NCBI RefSeq assembly: GCF_000741525.1
Contig: NZ_JGYP01000002.1
Span: 124,001 to 188,000, forward strand
Source of the DNA: Bifidobacterium bohemicum DSM 22767
GTDB lineage: Bacteria > Actinomycetota > Actinomycetes > Actinomycetales > Bifidobacteriaceae
DNA: 64,000 nt
Reading direction: 5' to 3'
The notes beneath the pieces are model-generated. The model saw nothing but the letters and a program-made list of their open reading frames with translations. It did not search any database and had not been told where the DNA came from. Positions within the stretch are counted from its first letter, which is position 1, and every line of letters starts with the position of its first letter. The position numbers and the translations under genes are program-made. Of this stretch, positions 36,837 through 46,795 are shown piece after piece.

Positions 36837-37409
36837 ATGACTAGCCTCAAGGATACCCAGGACGCGGACGATGATTCGGACGACGCCCAGAAGAGCGGCT
36901 TATCGGATCCGTCAAAGGCAGACGCGTGGGACCGGTTCGCCAAGGAGCACGCCGACGACCTCGAAGGAATCGAAAACTCGCGGAACGCCAAGAAGTTCGA
37001 AAGGCATGTTCGTCGTCAAGAGAAGAAGGCCCTCATGTCCGTCGAAGACCTTTCGCCGGATTCCTTTGTTGCCGAGAACGGCAGACGTCACGCTTTCGGC
37101 ACCCGTGGCCCCCGCGATTTCGAACGTTCCAGTTGGCTTGATGCCGATACCACGATCGATGACATCGACGATTTCACGCCGCCAAACCCCGATCTTGGTC
37201 TCATCAACGTGGTAACGGCCGTGTTCATAGCCATGTTGGCGGCGGGCATTGCACTTGTGATCATTGCGGCGTTTCTGCCCAAACTTGCCGGCGTACTAGG
37301 ACTTCTCGGAGGACTTGGAATCGTGATCGGATCCGTCGGACTGATTACCAGGCATCATGACATCACCGGTCAACACCCGGGCTGGTTTGATGACGGGTCG
37401 CGGGTCTGA
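36837..37409 (+). CDS. Small actinobacterial membrane protein, unknown function
   Basis: A 190-residue protein with a long, charged cytoplasmic N-terminus (KDTQDADDDSDDAQ, then WDRFAKEHADDLEGIE and RRQEKKALMSVEDLSPDSF). Two hydrophobic helices follow near the C-terminus (NVVTAVFIAMLAAGIALVII and GVLGLLGGLGIVIGSVGLI). I do not recognise a named domain. The start ATG at 36837 is preceded by TACAGT seven bases upstream, so the mRNA is probably leaderless. A 10-codon in-frame extension is possible. It ends at a strong bidirectional terminator. Confidence 0.75.
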   Translation: MTSLKDTQDADDDSDDAQKSGLSDPSKADAWDRFAKEHADDLEGIENSRNAKKFERHVRRQEKKALMSVEDLSPDSFVAENGRRHAFGTRGPRDFERSSWLDADTTIDDIDDFTPPNPDLGLINVVTAVFIAMLAAGIALVIIAAFLPKLAGVLGLLGGLGIVIGSVGLITRHHDITGQHPGWFDDGSRV

Positions 37410-37458
37410 CGAATCACACTGTTGCGTGAAAGCTGGATTACCAGCGAATCAAGGCATG

Positions 37459-37505
37459 AAAAGGCTGGGATTCAAGAGCGAATAACCCTTGAATCCCAGC
37501 CTTTT
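37459..37505. terminator. Bidirectional terminator between the membrane-protein gene and secA
   Basis: An 18-bp perfect inverted repeat (37459–37476 with 37488–37505) beginning AAAAGGCTGGG has an 11-base loop. A/T tracts at both outer ends fit termination in either direction between the two convergent genes. Confidence 0.85.
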
Positions 37506-37533
37506 AGAATCGTGACTCAATCCGATTTATCCG

Positions 37534-40446
37534 TCACTGCTCGTTCTGGCCGTGGCACATCTTATATTTGCGTCCGGATCCGCACGGACACGGGGCGTTC
37601 CTGCCGGTTCCGGGGAACGTACGGCCATCGGACCACGGCGTCCTGAGCTCCTCTGACTTCGGGTGCTTCGACGAAACTTTGCCTTCGGCATGGCTCAGAG
37701 GGGCCGGGCCGACAATGCCGGCAGCTGGACGATCCTGCTCGTCCTGACCGATCACTTCATCTGCATCAGCCACCTCGTCCTCGTCGGCGTCCTCATCGAC
37801 CGTATCGGGATCGGAGGGAGCCGACGTGACCACAGCCCGTTCATCCGCCTGAGCATTTTCGTCCAGCACTCCTGCGGCCTGCGCGGCTTGATCGACCGCC
37901 TGATCGGTTTCCGGCATATCCTCATCATTGGCCTCATCAGCGGCGACCTGCTCGATGTCGACATGGAAAAGCAACTGAATGCTTTCCTCCTTGATGGCCT
38001 CGATCATGGAGTTGAACATCTGGTAGCCCTCGCGCTGGTACTCGACCAACGGATCACGCTGACCCATGCCTCGCAGGCCAATGCCATCCTTGAGATAGTC
38101 CATTTCGTAGAGGTGCTCACGCCACTTCTTGTCGAGCACGGCCAGAACGACACGACGCTCCAGGGTACGCAAGCCTTCCGCGCCAAGCTGCTGTTCAAAG
38201 CCTTCGTACTGTTCCTTTGCGTCGGTTTCCAGCAGCGTCTGCAATGCAACTACGGCTTTTTGTCCCTTAAGGCCTTTTACCTGCTCCTTGGCCTCGTCGA
38301 CTTCGACATTGACCGGGAACACGGTGTTAAGCGCCTTGAACAGGCCGTCCCAATCCCAATCCTCAGGCTTGTCACTGCCATTATTGGCGCCCTTGATGTA
38401 GCTGGCGATGGTCTCACCAATAAAACGCAGCACGTCTTGATGGATATCGACGCCTCTGAGCACGGCCTGCCGCTCCGAGTAGACGACCTGACGCTGCTTG
38501 TTCATCACGTCATCGTACTTAAGGACGTTCTTACGCATCTCGTAGTTGCGCGACTCGACGGACTTCTGCGCCGTACGCACACCTTTGGAAACGCTCTTCG
38601 CCTCGATTGGCTCGCCTTCCGGCAGACCCTTGGACATGACACGCGCCACAAGCTGCGTATTGAACAGTCGCATAAGGTCATCCTCAAGGCTGAGGTAGAA
38701 GCGGGATTCGCCCGGATCTCCCTGACGGCCGGAACGACCGCGCAGCTGGTTGTCGATGCGCCGCGATTCATGACGCTCGGTACCCAGAACGTACAGACCA
38801 CCAAGCTCGCTGACCTCGTCGTGCTCGTCCTTGGCCTGCTCCTTCATCTCGGCCAGAGTGCCAGGCCAACGCTTCTCGTACTCTTCAGGGGTGTCATCAG
38901 CGGAATAGCCTTCGGCCTTGAGCTTCTGGTCGGCGAGGAACTCGACGTTGCCGCCCAGCATGATATCGGTACCACGACCGGCCATGTTGGTGGCCACGGT
39001 GATCGCGCCCTTGCGACCAGCAACGGCAACGACCGCCGCCTCCTGCTCGTGATGCTTCGCGTTAAGCACTTGGTGAGGAATCTTCGCTACATCCAGCAAC
39101 GACGAAATGATTTCAGAGGACTCGACCGAAGCCGTGCCGAGCAACACCGGCTGACCCTTCTTATAACGCCGCGCCACATCCTTGATGATGGCGGTGAGCT
39201 TCTCCTTTTTGGTGCGATAGATCAGGTCATCCTTATCTTCGCGGATCATCGGCTTGTTGGTCGGAATCGGAAGCACACCCAGCTTGTAGGTGTTCATGAA
39301 CTCGGCGGCCTCGGTCTCAGCGGTGCCGGTCATACCCGAAAGCTTGTCGTACATACGGAAGTAGTTCTGCAGCGTGATGGTTGCGAAGGTCTGGTTCTCG
39401 GCCTTGACTTCTACGCCCTCCTTGGCTTCGATGGCCTGGTGCAGACCCTCGTTGTAGCGGCGTCCGGGCAGTACACGGCCGGTGTGTTCGTCTACGATAA
39501 GAACCTCGCCGTGCGTCACGACGTAGTCCTTGTCGCGCAGGAACAGTTCCTTGGCCTTGATGGCGTTGTTGAGGTAACCGATCAGAGCGGTGTTGTTCGG
39601 TTCATACAGGTTGTCGATGCCAAGGAAGTCCTCGACCTTGGTGATACCGGGATCGAGGATGCCAACGACCTTCTTCTTCTCATCGACTTCGTAATCCTCG
39701 TCACGCGTGAGCTTCAGCACCAGCTTGGCGAACTGACGGTACCAACGCGTTACCCCGCCTTCGGCAGGGCCGGAAATGATCAGCGGCGTACGGGCTTCAT
39801 CAATCAGAATGGAATCGACCTCATCGACGATGGCGTAATGGTGGCCGCGCTGCACCAGTTCACCCTTGTCCCAAGCCATGTTGTCGCGAAGGTAATCGAA
39901 ACCGAACTCGTTGTTCGTCCCATAGGTGATGTCCGCATTGTACTGTTTGCGGCGCACGGCGGGCTGCTGGTCGGTGATGATGCAACCGACATCCATCTTG
40001 AGGAAGCGGAAGATGCGCCCCATCAGCTCACTCTGGTAGCTGGCAAGGTAATCATTGACGGTGACGACGTGCACGCCCTTGCCCTCAAGCGCGTTGAGAT
40101 AGGCGGGAAGGGTCGCCACGAGGGTTTTGCCCTCACCGGTCTTCATCTCCGCGATATTGCCCCAGTGCAACGCGGCTCCACCCATGAGCTGCACGTCGAA
40201 ATGCCGCTGACCGAGCGTCCTTTTCGAGGTCTCACGCACCGTGGCGAACGCCTCGGGCATCAACTTGTCAAGGTTCTCACCGTTATCAAGACGTTCCTTG
40301 AACTTTGCCGTCTGACCGGAAAGCTCTTCGTCACTCAAAGAGGCGATGTCGTCTTCGAGGGCATTGACGGCCTTCGCAACGTTTTCGAGCTTCTTGATCT
40401 GATGGCCTTCACCTATACGTAGAGCCTTATCGACGATATCTACCAC
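37534..40446 (-). CDS. secA: Preprotein translocase ATPase SecA
   Basis: Motor of the Sec pathway, driving preproteins through SecYEG. Walker A is [11 protein letters not shown] near residue 105, [16 protein letters not shown] holds the DEAD-type motif, and [11 protein letters not shown] is the late helicase motif. The C-terminal zinc site is C953, C955, C964 and H965 in [14 protein letters not shown], which docks SecB-like partners or ribosomes. An acidic linker (about 860–925) precedes it. It is 970 residues. The start is GTG at 40446, with AAGGAG five bases upstream. The only SecA in the window, this looks like the housekeeping SecA1. Confidence 0.97.
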   Translation of the reverse strand: MVDIVDKALRIGEGHQIKKLENVAKAVNALEDDIASLSDEELSGQTAKFKERLDNGENLDKLMPEAFATVRETSKRTLGQRHFDVQLMGGAALHWGNIAEMKTGEGKTLVATLPAYLNALEGKGVHVVTVNDYLASYQSELMGRIFRFLKMDVGCIITDQQPAVRRKQYNADITYGTNNEFGFDYLRDNMAWDKGELVQRGHHYAIVDEVDSILIDEARTPLIISGPAEGGVTRWYRQFAKLVLKLTRDEDYEVDEKKKVVGILDPGITKVEDFLGIDNLYEPNNTALIGYLNNAIKAKELFLRDKDYVVTHGEVLIVDEHTGRVLPGRRYNEGLHQAIEAKEGVEVKAENQTFATITLQNYFRMYDKLSGMTGTAETEAAEFMNTYKLGVLPIPTNKPMIREDKDDLIYRTKKEKLTAIIKDVARRYKKGQPVLLGTASVESSEIISSLLDVAKIPHQVLNAKHHEQEAAVVAVAGRKGAITVATNMAGRGTDIMLGGNVEFLADQKLKAEGYSADDTPEEYEKRWPGTLAEMKEQAKDEHDEVSELGGLYVLGTERHESRRIDNQLRGRSGRQGDPGESRFYLSLEDDLMRLFNTQLVARVMSKGLPEGEPIEAKSVSKGVRTAQKSVESRNYEMRKNVLKYDDVMNKQRQVVYSERQAVLRGVDIHQDVLRFIGETIASYIKGANNGSDKPEDWDWDGLFKALNTVFPVNVEVDEAKEQVKGLKGQKAVVALQTLLETDAKEQYEGFEQQLGAEGLRTLERRVVLAVLDKKWREHLYEMDYLKDGIGLRGMGQRDPLVEYQREGYQMFNSMIEAIKEESIQLLFHVDIEQVAADEANDEDMPETDQAVDQAAQAAGVLDENAQADERAVVTSAPSDPDTVDEDADEDEVADADEVIGQDEQDRPAAGIVGPAPLSHAEGKVSSKHPKSEELRTPWSDGRTFPGTGRNAPCPCGSGRKYKMCHGQNEQ

Positions 40447-40955
40447 TTTTGCTCCTTGAAGTTCGTTTCCCGTAAACGAGCAAGACCAAGCCGGTCAAGG
40501 CTCGGCACAGACTATTACACATAGTACGCGACGGCGACGATTTTCAAGCAACCCAGAGTTCGACGATCCATTTCGCCAATCGGTTTCCAAGAGAAACGCC
40601 ATGGCGTTGCACGATATTGGGGCTGAAACGATGTCGGGGTTTACTTGAACCTCGATCACAGGAATCATCGCGCAGCATCGTTCAAACCCTCCAATGGGAT
40701 GGCGATCCGGCGGATTCGAACAATGCCCGTCGACCAAGTCATCACCGACGAAGCGACCTAGGCACCTGAATCGGCGGGAACGACACCCGCATCACCATGA
40801 GATACCCCGACTCCGACCACCAGAAGAAAAGCCACCGGACACGCCTTCTGGCCCGTAAGCGAAATTACGCGAGACGTTAAGGCACGGCAAAGGCCCGTCG
40901 GAAACCGACGAGCCTTATTCAGGATTCAAACTGGACGCCAGTCGACGCCGTGCAA
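40447..40955. other. Intergenic region between hpf and secA
   Basis: About 500 bases without a believable gene. The secA end holds a small inverted repeat ACTAT-TACAC-ATAGT (40511–40525) with TATGTG/TAATAG promoter-like sequence. The hpf end holds its terminator. Nothing else stands out. Confidence 0.6.
40890..40916 (-). terminator. Terminator of hpf
   Basis: AAGGC-C-CGTCGG (40890–40901) pairs with CCGACG-A-GCCTT (40905–40916), a 12-bp stem with one mismatch and a 3-base loop. It lies 39 bases past the stop. Confidence 0.65.
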
Positions 40956-41654
40956 TCACTGCTTCTTAGCTTTGGCCGTCTCACGGGCTTTGGCGATGTT
41001 CTCTGGGGTGTCGATCTCGAACACGCCATAACTCCACCCATGACGACGGTACACAACCGACGGACGGCCGCTCTGCTTGTTAACGAACAGGAAGAAATCG
41101 TGACCAATGAGCTCCATTTCATACAGTGCCTCATCGATGGACATCGGTTCGGCGGCATGAAGCTTACGGCGGATGACGATCGGAGTGTCACCTACCTGAA
41201 CCTCCACGGACTCCCCCGGACCCAGATCAGAAGCAAGCGGATGCTCCATTTCCTCCTCAGGTTCCTGAAGCTCAGTGGACTCTGTGTTCACGGGCTCATC
41301 AAGAGGCACCACGCCCAAATCCACCGGCTTCTGGGACTGATAACCGCGACGGTGATCCTTGCGACGATCACGGCTACGCCGCAAACGCAGGGTGAGTTTG
41401 TCCAAAGCGATATCGAGGGCGCTGTATTCGTCAGCGCTTGAGGCTTCGGCACGAATCACGGTAGACCCGGCGGCGACGGTAATCTCCACGCGCTTGGCGG
41501 TGTCCGCCTGTCTTGGATTGCCTTCTCGTGTCACTACGATCTGAACACGTTGAGCGTCGGGCGCGATCGCCGTGACACGGTTCAATTTGCCATCCACAAC
41601 ATCGCGGAACTTTTGGCTTACTTGCATATGACGCCCGGTTACGATGATGTCCAT
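40956..41654 (-). CDS. hpf: Long-form ribosome hibernation promoting factor
   Basis: Stress protein that dimerises 70S ribosomes into inactive 100S particles. The N-terminal domain (about 1–105) opens MDIIVTGRHMQVSQKFRDVV and contains the basic helix LDKLTLRLRRSRDRRKDHR. A linker leads to the C-terminal dimerisation domain (about 165–232; VIRRKLHAAEPMSIDEALYEM and FFLFVNKQSGRPSVVYRRH). At 232 residues it is the long HPF form. GGAGG lies 7 bases before the ATG. It is divergent from rnpB. Confidence 0.94.
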   Translation of the reverse strand: MDIIVTGRHMQVSQKFRDVVDGKLNRVTAIAPDAQRVQIVVTREGNPRQADTAKRVEITVAAGSTVIRAEASSADEYSALDIALDKLTLRLRRSRDRRKDHRRGYQSQKPVDLGVVPLDEPVNTESTELQEPEEEMEHPLASDLGPGESVEVQVGDTPIVIRRKLHAAEPMSIDEALYEMELIGHDFFLFVNKQSGRPSVVYRRHGWSYGVFEIDTPENIAKARETAKAKKQ

Positions 41655-41818
41655 CGTCGTACCTCCTCATTGACGGGCGACCCTGAAGGGCCGCTTCCAT
41701 ACCGGCTGTGACTGTGCCGGCGTATGTGAACCAGTCTAGTCGTCAACCTTACAAAGCCCTGAAAGCACCCGATAATACGCTGTTCGCTTGTAAGCGGCGT
41801 GCCCAAGATATCATTTGA

Positions 41819-41824
41819 TATAAT
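41819..41824 (+). promoter_or_regulatory. -10 element of rnpB
   Basis: A perfect TATAAT ends 6 bases before the inferred 5' end of RNase P RNA. The -35 region is not well conserved. Confidence 0.65.
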
Positions 41825-41830
41825 CGGATG

Positions 41831-42221
41831 GCTGAGACCTCTTGATGACCGCGGCCGACTAGCGACATCGTCAGTCGGCTGAGGAACTTCCGGGCTCCAT
41901 AGAGCACGATGGCGGATAACGTCCGCCCAGGGCGACCTGAGAGCAAGCGCAACAGAGAACAGACCGCCCGGCTTCGGCCGGGTAAGGGTGAAACGGCGGT
42001 GCAAGAGACCACCGGGCAGCTGGTGACAGCGGTCGCATGGCAAGCCTCATCGGGAGCAAGGCCAAGCAGAGGGCACGCTACGTATCGATTACGTCGGCAC
42101 GGGTTGCTCGCCCGGCCTTCGGGTAGGCTGCTGGAGCCTGGCGGCAACGCCAGGTCGAGATGGATGGTCATCCGTGTGGGAGTTCCCATACGACAGAACC
42201 CGGGGTATAAGAGGTCTCACC
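41831..42221 (+). ncRNA. rnpB: RNase P RNA, bacterial class A
   Basis: Catalytic RNA that removes tRNA 5' leaders. The ends pair as helix P1: GAGACCTCTT (41834–41843) with AAGAGGTCTC (42209–42218). Conserved core elements are the GAGGAACTTCCGGGCTCC box after P3, AGAGCAAGCGCAACAGAGA in the P7–P11 region, GGGTAAGGGTGAAACGGC, and the 3' ACAGAACCCGGGGTATAAG. Length is about 390 nt. The TATAAT at 41819 fixes the 5' end. It lies between hpf and recX, not overlapping either. Identification is firm; the ends are good to a few bases. Confidence 0.95.
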
Positions 42222-42584
42222 ATACTTTTGAGGGGCGAAAGCCCAACTTCCCGATTTTTTCCCGCATAGACGTCATGCCGGATGCAAAGCCATTATCCAA
42301 CTGCTCCTACATGACGTTTTCTGATATGCAAGACGTACTTTAACCGTACATCAGGCAGTGCGCCATCCTTCAGGTCGCCTCGGCCCCGGACACACATAAC
42401 CTGCTGTTGTCATTAAAATCGGCTGGAGGACAGCGACGGCGCACGCCCAGCACCGTATAGTGATTCACGATAGGCAAGTATCCGCACCCCCTCATTCAGT
42501 CCATCCATCGAACAAGGCAGACACTGACACACAATGCATACCGGTCCTGCTGCGAGGCTGAGCGCACGTACGACATGCAGGCAA
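42222..42584. other. Region between rnpB and recX
   Basis: About 360 bases without a gene. A small GGGC-GAAA-GCCC hairpin followed by six T (about 42232–42260) may end rnpB. The rest shows no feature, and no clear recX terminator was found. Confidence 0.5.
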
Positions 42585-43466
42585 TTACTGCTCGTCGGCA
42601 TCGGCAAACAGCTGCTGGGCGATCTCACGCAAGATTGAAGGGTCATGCCCTTTGCGGCCTCCTGCCGCCCAAAAGCGACGACGACGCACTTGCAGATCAA
42701 GGCCGCACGTCTTGGAAGCGACGGTACGCCCCAACTCCCATGCGGCGTCCTCGAATACGCCCTGCTCACGAGCCTGACGTACCATGCTCTGGGCCAAGGC
42801 AGCCTCGACCCCTTTGCGTTTCAGCTCCATCACCGTGCCACGCTCGCCCATCATGCGCCCGGCACAGCCACGCACTAATTCCCGTGCATAATCCTCGTCG
42901 TCAATCAGGTGAACCTCGGCCAGACGAGCGACCACATCCCGCGACACCGTCTCATCGTAGCCCTTTTCGACAAGCCGTTTAACCAGTGCGCCCGAAGACT
43001 TCGCAGAGGCGTCGAGCAACGTCAGCGCCGCTTCGCGACAGGCCTCGACATCTGCCGGATCGTCCGGTACCCGTTTGACCGGGCCTGCCTGCCGATATGG
43101 CCTATAGCCATTTCGGCGACGGCCGTAGCGCCCGTGCAAGCCCTTGCCTCGCGTGGGCGAGCCAGAGCGGCTGCGCCCAGTGACACCACCTGAAAAGTCA
43201 TCACTGCCCGACCCACCAAAGCGTGCGATACCACCGGTACCGCCATTACGTGAATCCGACTGTGGGTCCTCACGCCCGTGTCCCAACCCAAAGCCGCCGG
43301 TATAGCTGCTCTCGATAGGTACAGTGTGGGTGCGCGTCCTAACCTCATAACGGCTTCGCCGCTTGCCGGAACCGTGACCTTCGGACTTTTCGACGGAATC
43401 CTCGACCTCCGCGTCCTCGGCAACGGTCCGAGGATGGGAGGCGAGAAACTCTTCAACGTCAATCAT
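42585..43466 (-). CDS. recX: RecA regulator RecX
   Basis: Regulatory protein that binds and limits RecA filaments. The RecX domain is the C-terminal ~165 residues (ACREAALTLLDASAKSS, LVEKGYDETVSRDVVARL, LIDDEDYARELVRGC, ELKRKGVEAALAQS). The first ~125 residues are a disordered Gly/Arg/Ser-rich extension absent from short RecX proteins, which brings the length to 293. The start is 9 bases after recA and has no strong Shine–Dalgarno, so translation is probably coupled to recA within one SOS-controlled operon. Confidence 0.88.
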   Translation of the reverse strand: MIDVEEFLASHPRTVAEDAEVEDSVEKSEGHGSGKRRSRYEVRTRTHTVPIESSYTGGFGLGHGREDPQSDSRNGGTGGIARFGGSGSDDFSGGVTGRSRSGSPTRGKGLHGRYGRRRNGYRPYRQAGPVKRVPDDPADVEACREAALTLLDASAKSSGALVKRLVEKGYDETVSRDVVARLAEVHLIDDEDYARELVRGCAGRMMGERGTVMELKRKGVEAALAQSMVRQAREQGVFEDAAWELGRTVASKTCGLDLQVRRRRFWAAGGRKGHDPSILREIAQQLFADADEQ

Positions 43467-43475
43467 TCTGGGAAA

Positions 43476-44657
43476 TCAGTCTTTTACCACTTCTCCGGCG
43501 ACGTCAGAGCTCTCGGACGCGGCCGCCGCATTCGACGAGCCACCCTTATCACCGTCTTGGGACTCGTCGCCTTCCGGTTGCGAGTCATCGGGGAGGATGC
43601 CGAACTTAACCTTGACCTTATGCTCAATTTCCTCAGTGACGACAGGATTGTCCTTGAGGAACTGGCGCACGTTCTCACGTCCCTGGCCCAACTGATCGCC
43701 CTCATAGGTGAACCACGAACCTGACTTCTTCACCACATCGCACTGCAGAGCCATGTCCAGAACCGATCCTTCGGTGGAAATGCCCTCACCATAGAGAATG
43801 TCGAACTCAGCCAGTTTAAAGGGAGGAGCCATCTTGTTCTTGACCACTTTGACCTTGGTGCGGTTGCCAATAGCCTCTTCACCGTTCTTGATGGTCTGAA
43901 TCCGCCGGATGTCAAGCCGCACCGAAGAGTAGAACTTCAGCGCCTTGCCACCCGTAGTGGTTTCCGGATTGCCGAAGAACACACCGATTTTCTCACGCAA
44001 CTGGTTGATGAATATCGCAGTGGTTCCGGATTGGGCCAGCACACCCGTCATCTTGCGCAAAGCCTGGCTCATCAGTCTTGCCTGCAAACCGACATGGCTG
44101 TCGCCCATGTCCCCGTCAATTTCCGCCTTCGGCACCAATGCGGCGACTGAATCAATCACCACGATGTCCAATGCGCCCGAGCGCACCAGCATATCGGCAA
44201 TTTCCAATGCCTGTTCACCGTTATCCGGTTGAGAAATGATGAGTTGATCGGTGTCGACCCCAAGTTTCTTTGCATAAACCGGATCGAGCGCGTGCTCGGC
44301 ATCTATATAAGCTGCCACCCCACCGGCTTTTTGGGCGTTGGCGACCGCATGCAACGCCAAAGTCGTCTTACCGGAGGACTCAGGTCCGAAAATCTCCACG
44401 ATGCGGCCACGCGGCAAACCACCAATGCCCAGCGCCAAATCGAGAGCCAACGAGCCTGTCGGAATCACTTCAACATCCTGTGGGGGCTTGTCTCCCAGAC
44501 GCATCGCCGCGCCTTTGCCAAAGTCCTTCTCAACGGCTTTCAGCGCAGTGTCAAGCGCGGCTTTCCGACGCGGGTCAATGCCCCCGTCGTTGCCTTCAGC
44601 CCCCGTCTTAAGGTTCTTGACCTTATCGCCCTTCGACGAACTTTTCTGCTGTGCCAT
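43476..44657 (-). CDS. recA: Recombinase RecA
   Basis: ATP-dependent strand-exchange protein and co-protease for LexA. Walker A is [13 protein letters not shown] near residue 90, and [18 protein letters not shown] is the Walker B region. The loop L1/L2 area contains [20 protein letters not shown] and [17 protein letters not shown]. An acidic C-terminal tail follows the DNA-gateway domain, bringing the length to 393 residues. AAGGAG lies 5 bases before the ATG. A LexA box lies about 220 bases upstream and a DnaA-box sequence about 85 bases upstream. Confidence 0.97.
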   Translation of the reverse strand: MAQQKSSSKGDKVKNLKTGAEGNDGGIDPRRKAALDTALKAVEKDFGKGAAMRLGDKPPQDVEVIPTGSLALDLALGIGGLPRGRIVEIFGPESSGKTTLALHAVANAQKAGGVAAYIDAEHALDPVYAKKLGVDTDQLIISQPDNGEQALEIADMLVRSGALDIVVIDSVAALVPKAEIDGDMGDSHVGLQARLMSQALRKMTGVLAQSGTTAIFINQLREKIGVFFGNPETTTGGKALKFYSSVRLDIRRIQTIKNGEEAIGNRTKVKVVKNKMAPPFKLAEFDILYGEGISTEGSVLDMALQCDVVKKSGSWFTYEGDQLGQGRENVRQFLKDNPVVTEEIEHKVKVKFGILPDDSQPEGDESQDGDKGGSSNAAAASESSDVAGEVVKD

Positions 44658-44740
44658 TCGTTCTCCTTATGTCGGCCTAACAGCTCCCTTATTTCAACGA
44701 TACGGAAACGACCACCGCCCACGCAAGCCGAACGGGACAG

Positions 44741-44749
44741 TGTGGATAA
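44741..44749. promoter_or_regulatory. DnaA-box sequence in the recA leader
   Basis: A perfect TTATCCACA (minus strand) lies about 85 bases before the recA ATG. A lone 9-mer can occur by chance in a window of this size, so the role is uncertain. Confidence 0.3.
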
Positions 44750-44871
44750 CTTCGGGACGTTTTCGACACGCCTTGGCTTCCAAGCTTTTAGAGATATTTC
44801 CGGTACCTCGAACGCAAAACTCTCAAACGATTTTCTTTTTTCTTGATTGCGTACCCATCATACTGCACAAT

Positions 44872-44885
44872 ACGAACAAATGTTC
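44872..44885. promoter_or_regulatory. LexA-binding SOS box of recA
   Basis: CGAACAAATGTTCG matches the Gram-positive/actinobacterial SOS box core CGAAC-N4-GTTCG exactly. It lies between the DUF3046 gene and recA, about 220 bases upstream of recA, as expected for a LexA-repressed recA–recX promoter. Confidence 0.8.
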
Positions 44886-44925
44886 GAAGGGCGTGTTTGG
44901 CAACGACTTCGTAAAGCTCTACCGG

Positions 44926-45159
44926 TCAGCGCGCAGGCATCGGAGGAGCGTTATGCTCTTTGCCCCAACGTCGCTCATCGGGAATCTCAAGCTGGTCACA
45001 CAGTACGTTCCAAACGGTTCGCGGCTCGACACCCTGTTCGAGCGCCTCGACCACGGTCATGTTGCCAAGCCCCACAAGCACTTGATCCCGCGCCAGCGCT
45101 CGCCCATAGGCGCGACCCAGTACCTCATCAAGCAACTGCCAAAATTCACGTTCCCTCAT
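44926..45159 (-). CDS. DUF3046 family protein
   Basis: A 77-residue actinobacterial protein of unknown function, typically located between clgR and recA, as here. The conserved start is MREREFWQLLDEVLGRAYGRAL, with VEALEQGVEPRTVWNVLCD after it. It is predicted to be mostly helical and has no membrane segment. TAGTGT six bases before the ATG suggests a leaderless message. It ends 40 bases before the recA SOS box. Confidence 0.85.
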   Translation of the reverse strand: MREREFWQLLDEVLGRAYGRALARDQVLVGLGNMTVVEALEQGVEPRTVWNVLCDQLEIPDERRWGKEHNAPPMPAR

Positions 45160-45229
45160 ACCGCCACACTAACCGAAAGATACGAAAAGACCCACCGCAG
45201 CAAAGCGATGGGTCCGGTAGAATCAATAA

Positions 45230-45754
45230 TCACGCCTCATCAGAGTCGAGATAGTCGGCCACCATACGCAACATCTGCGCCGTGTTGAAGCCGAGAGACT
45301 CGGCAATAGAGGCCAACAGCTCGCTTGAAGCCTCCTTTTGCCCACGTTCCACTTCCGACAGATAGCCCAGCGAAACGCCGGCCTTTTCGGAAACCTCACG
45401 CAAAGTCTTGTGATCACGCGTACGCAGGTCGCGCAGAACATGACCTATGGCTTCACGCAAAGAGACATCACGGCCTTCAGAGCCTTCTTCACGACGGTGG
45501 GCGACCGAACGCGTCTTGCTCTGCTCGGCGTCCTCCTCCTGCCACATACGGTTGAGAGCTGCCTGACGATCGTCCTTCGCCTTCTTGGCGGCCCGCGCCT
45601 TCAATACCTGCTGTTGGGCGAAAGCAACCGCACGCTGCTGCGCCGGGGTCAAATCCTTATTCCTCGCATTGTTCGCGAATTCCCGCTGAACGTTCTGAGC
45701 GTTCATGACCATCTGCTCTTCCATCTGCCTTGTATTCGTAATCATATCCACCAT
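45230..45754 (-). CDS. clgR: ClgR-type helix-turn-helix regulator
   Basis: Xre-family transcription factor resembling ClgR, the actinobacterial activator of clp protease and other stress genes. The HTH spans about residues 97–155 ([40 protein letters not shown]). The N-terminal ~90 residues are a Gln/Ala/Lys-rich helical extension not found in the core family, giving 174 residues. The C-terminus is short, without an obvious degradation tail except ending DSDEA. It lies 76 bases after cinA in the pgsA–cinA–clgR cluster. Confidence 0.85.
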   Translation of the reverse strand: MVDMITNTRQMEEQMVMNAQNVQREFANNARNKDLTPAQQRAVAFAQQQVLKARAAKKAKDDRQAALNRMWQEEDAEQSKTRSVAHRREEGSEGRDVSLREAIGHVLRDLRTRDHKTLREVSEKAGVSLGYLSEVERGQKEASSELLASIAESLGFNTAQMLRMVADYLDSDEA

Positions 45755-45830
45755 CCCCCCTTAATCCTTGGCATCTTCAACAACAATGCTCGTTTTCGTA
45801 TTCACCCCATACAACAGCCGATAGCGAAAA

Positions 45831-46724
45831 TTATTCCTCTACCGGCACTGTGATACGCGTCACATTTTCCAATACAGCCAACACCGTAAGACGGCGAACC
45901 CGTTGTCTGGAGCCTGGAAGACGGTATTCGAAGGCAGTGGTAAAACGTCCCTTGTCCAAGTGTCGGGCACCATGACGAGCAGCGGGTTGACCGACGGACG
46001 GCATGACCTTCGTTTCCTCGCTGCAACGATCCGACCCGCATTCAGAGCAGCCGAATTCATCCGAAGACACATCCCGCTGTTCACCGCGTGCGCCGAAGTC
46101 ACAGTCAGAACCCCGATCGGCGGGCCAATCCGGCAACGACACACCCGCATACACCAGACCTGCAGGCTTATCGCCATCCGGCCCCGGCCCGGCCACACCG
46201 GTGGTGGAAAGCCCGACAATACGCCCGCCATACTTCGGCTGATCATATAAACGTGCGGTGAACCGAGCCATCTGACGTGCCACTTCGGGATGCACTGCCC
46301 CCTCACGCTCAAGCAGCGACGCATCGACCCCGAGAACGGAGGCCTTGGCATTGATGTCGTACGTGACGGCCGAACCCAGAAACACCGTGGAGGCACCCGG
46401 GATGCGAACGAACGCGTCAGCCAGAAGACCACCGGTGAGCGATTCCGCCGTTGCGATCTTCCAATCGCGGACACGGCAGGAATCCAACAGACGACCCGCC
46501 AGAACGTCGCAACGTCGTGCGATATCCGCGTCGGTCAGATCGGCAAACTCAGAACAGCGGGCATTGAGCAAATCAGACGGCGAACCGAGCCGGCCCGGGC
46601 CGCGCTCAGGGAACTTCGCGGTCGAAGATTCACCGCTGTGTCCTGGCCCCCGGACGTCACAGCCATCGGAACCACCCGAATCGGAAAGCCCGTGACTCAA
46701 CCGACCGTCGTCTTCGTTGTCCAT
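45831..46724 (-). CDS. CinA C-terminal-type nicotinamide-nucleotide amidohydrolase
   Basis: Single CinA-C domain protein of the group that deamidates NMN to NaMN. The conserved segments are KIATAESLTGGLLADAFVRIPGAS, FLGSAVTYDINAKASVLGV and VGLSTTGVAGPGPDGDKPAGLVYAG. The N-terminal MoaB-like domain of full CinA is absent. Length is 297 residues because of a 70-residue hydrophilic extension and a Cys/Asp-rich insertion near 215–245, both unusual. It sits between pgsA and clgR in the standard actinobacterial order. Activity is inferred from the family. Confidence 0.85.
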   Translation of the reverse strand: MDNEDDGRLSHGLSDSGGSDGCDVRGPGHSGESSTAKFPERGPGRLGSPSDLLNARCSEFADLTDADIARRCDVLAGRLLDSCRVRDWKIATAESLTGGLLADAFVRIPGASTVFLGSAVTYDINAKASVLGVDASLLEREGAVHPEVARQMARFTARLYDQPKYGGRIVGLSTTGVAGPGPDGDKPAGLVYAGVSLPDWPADRGSDCDFGARGEQRDVSSDEFGCSECGSDRCSEETKVMPSVGQPAARHGARHLDKGRFTTAFEYRLPGSRQRVRRLTVLAVLENVTRITVPVEE

Positions 46725-46795
46725 ATGAATCGTCAGCCTTTCTGCCGAGAATCCGTCAGGATTCCCTGAGACCTTTTATCATGATGTCCTACCGT

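Noticed and set aside
37663-40422. Long plus-strand frame opposite secA (about 919 codons)
   Set aside because: It mirrors the secA codons, has no recognisable domain or start signal, and secA is certain on the other strand.
42413-42769. Minus-strand frame overlapping the end of recX
   Set aside because: It overlaps recX in another frame and has no homology-like pattern or ribosome-binding site.
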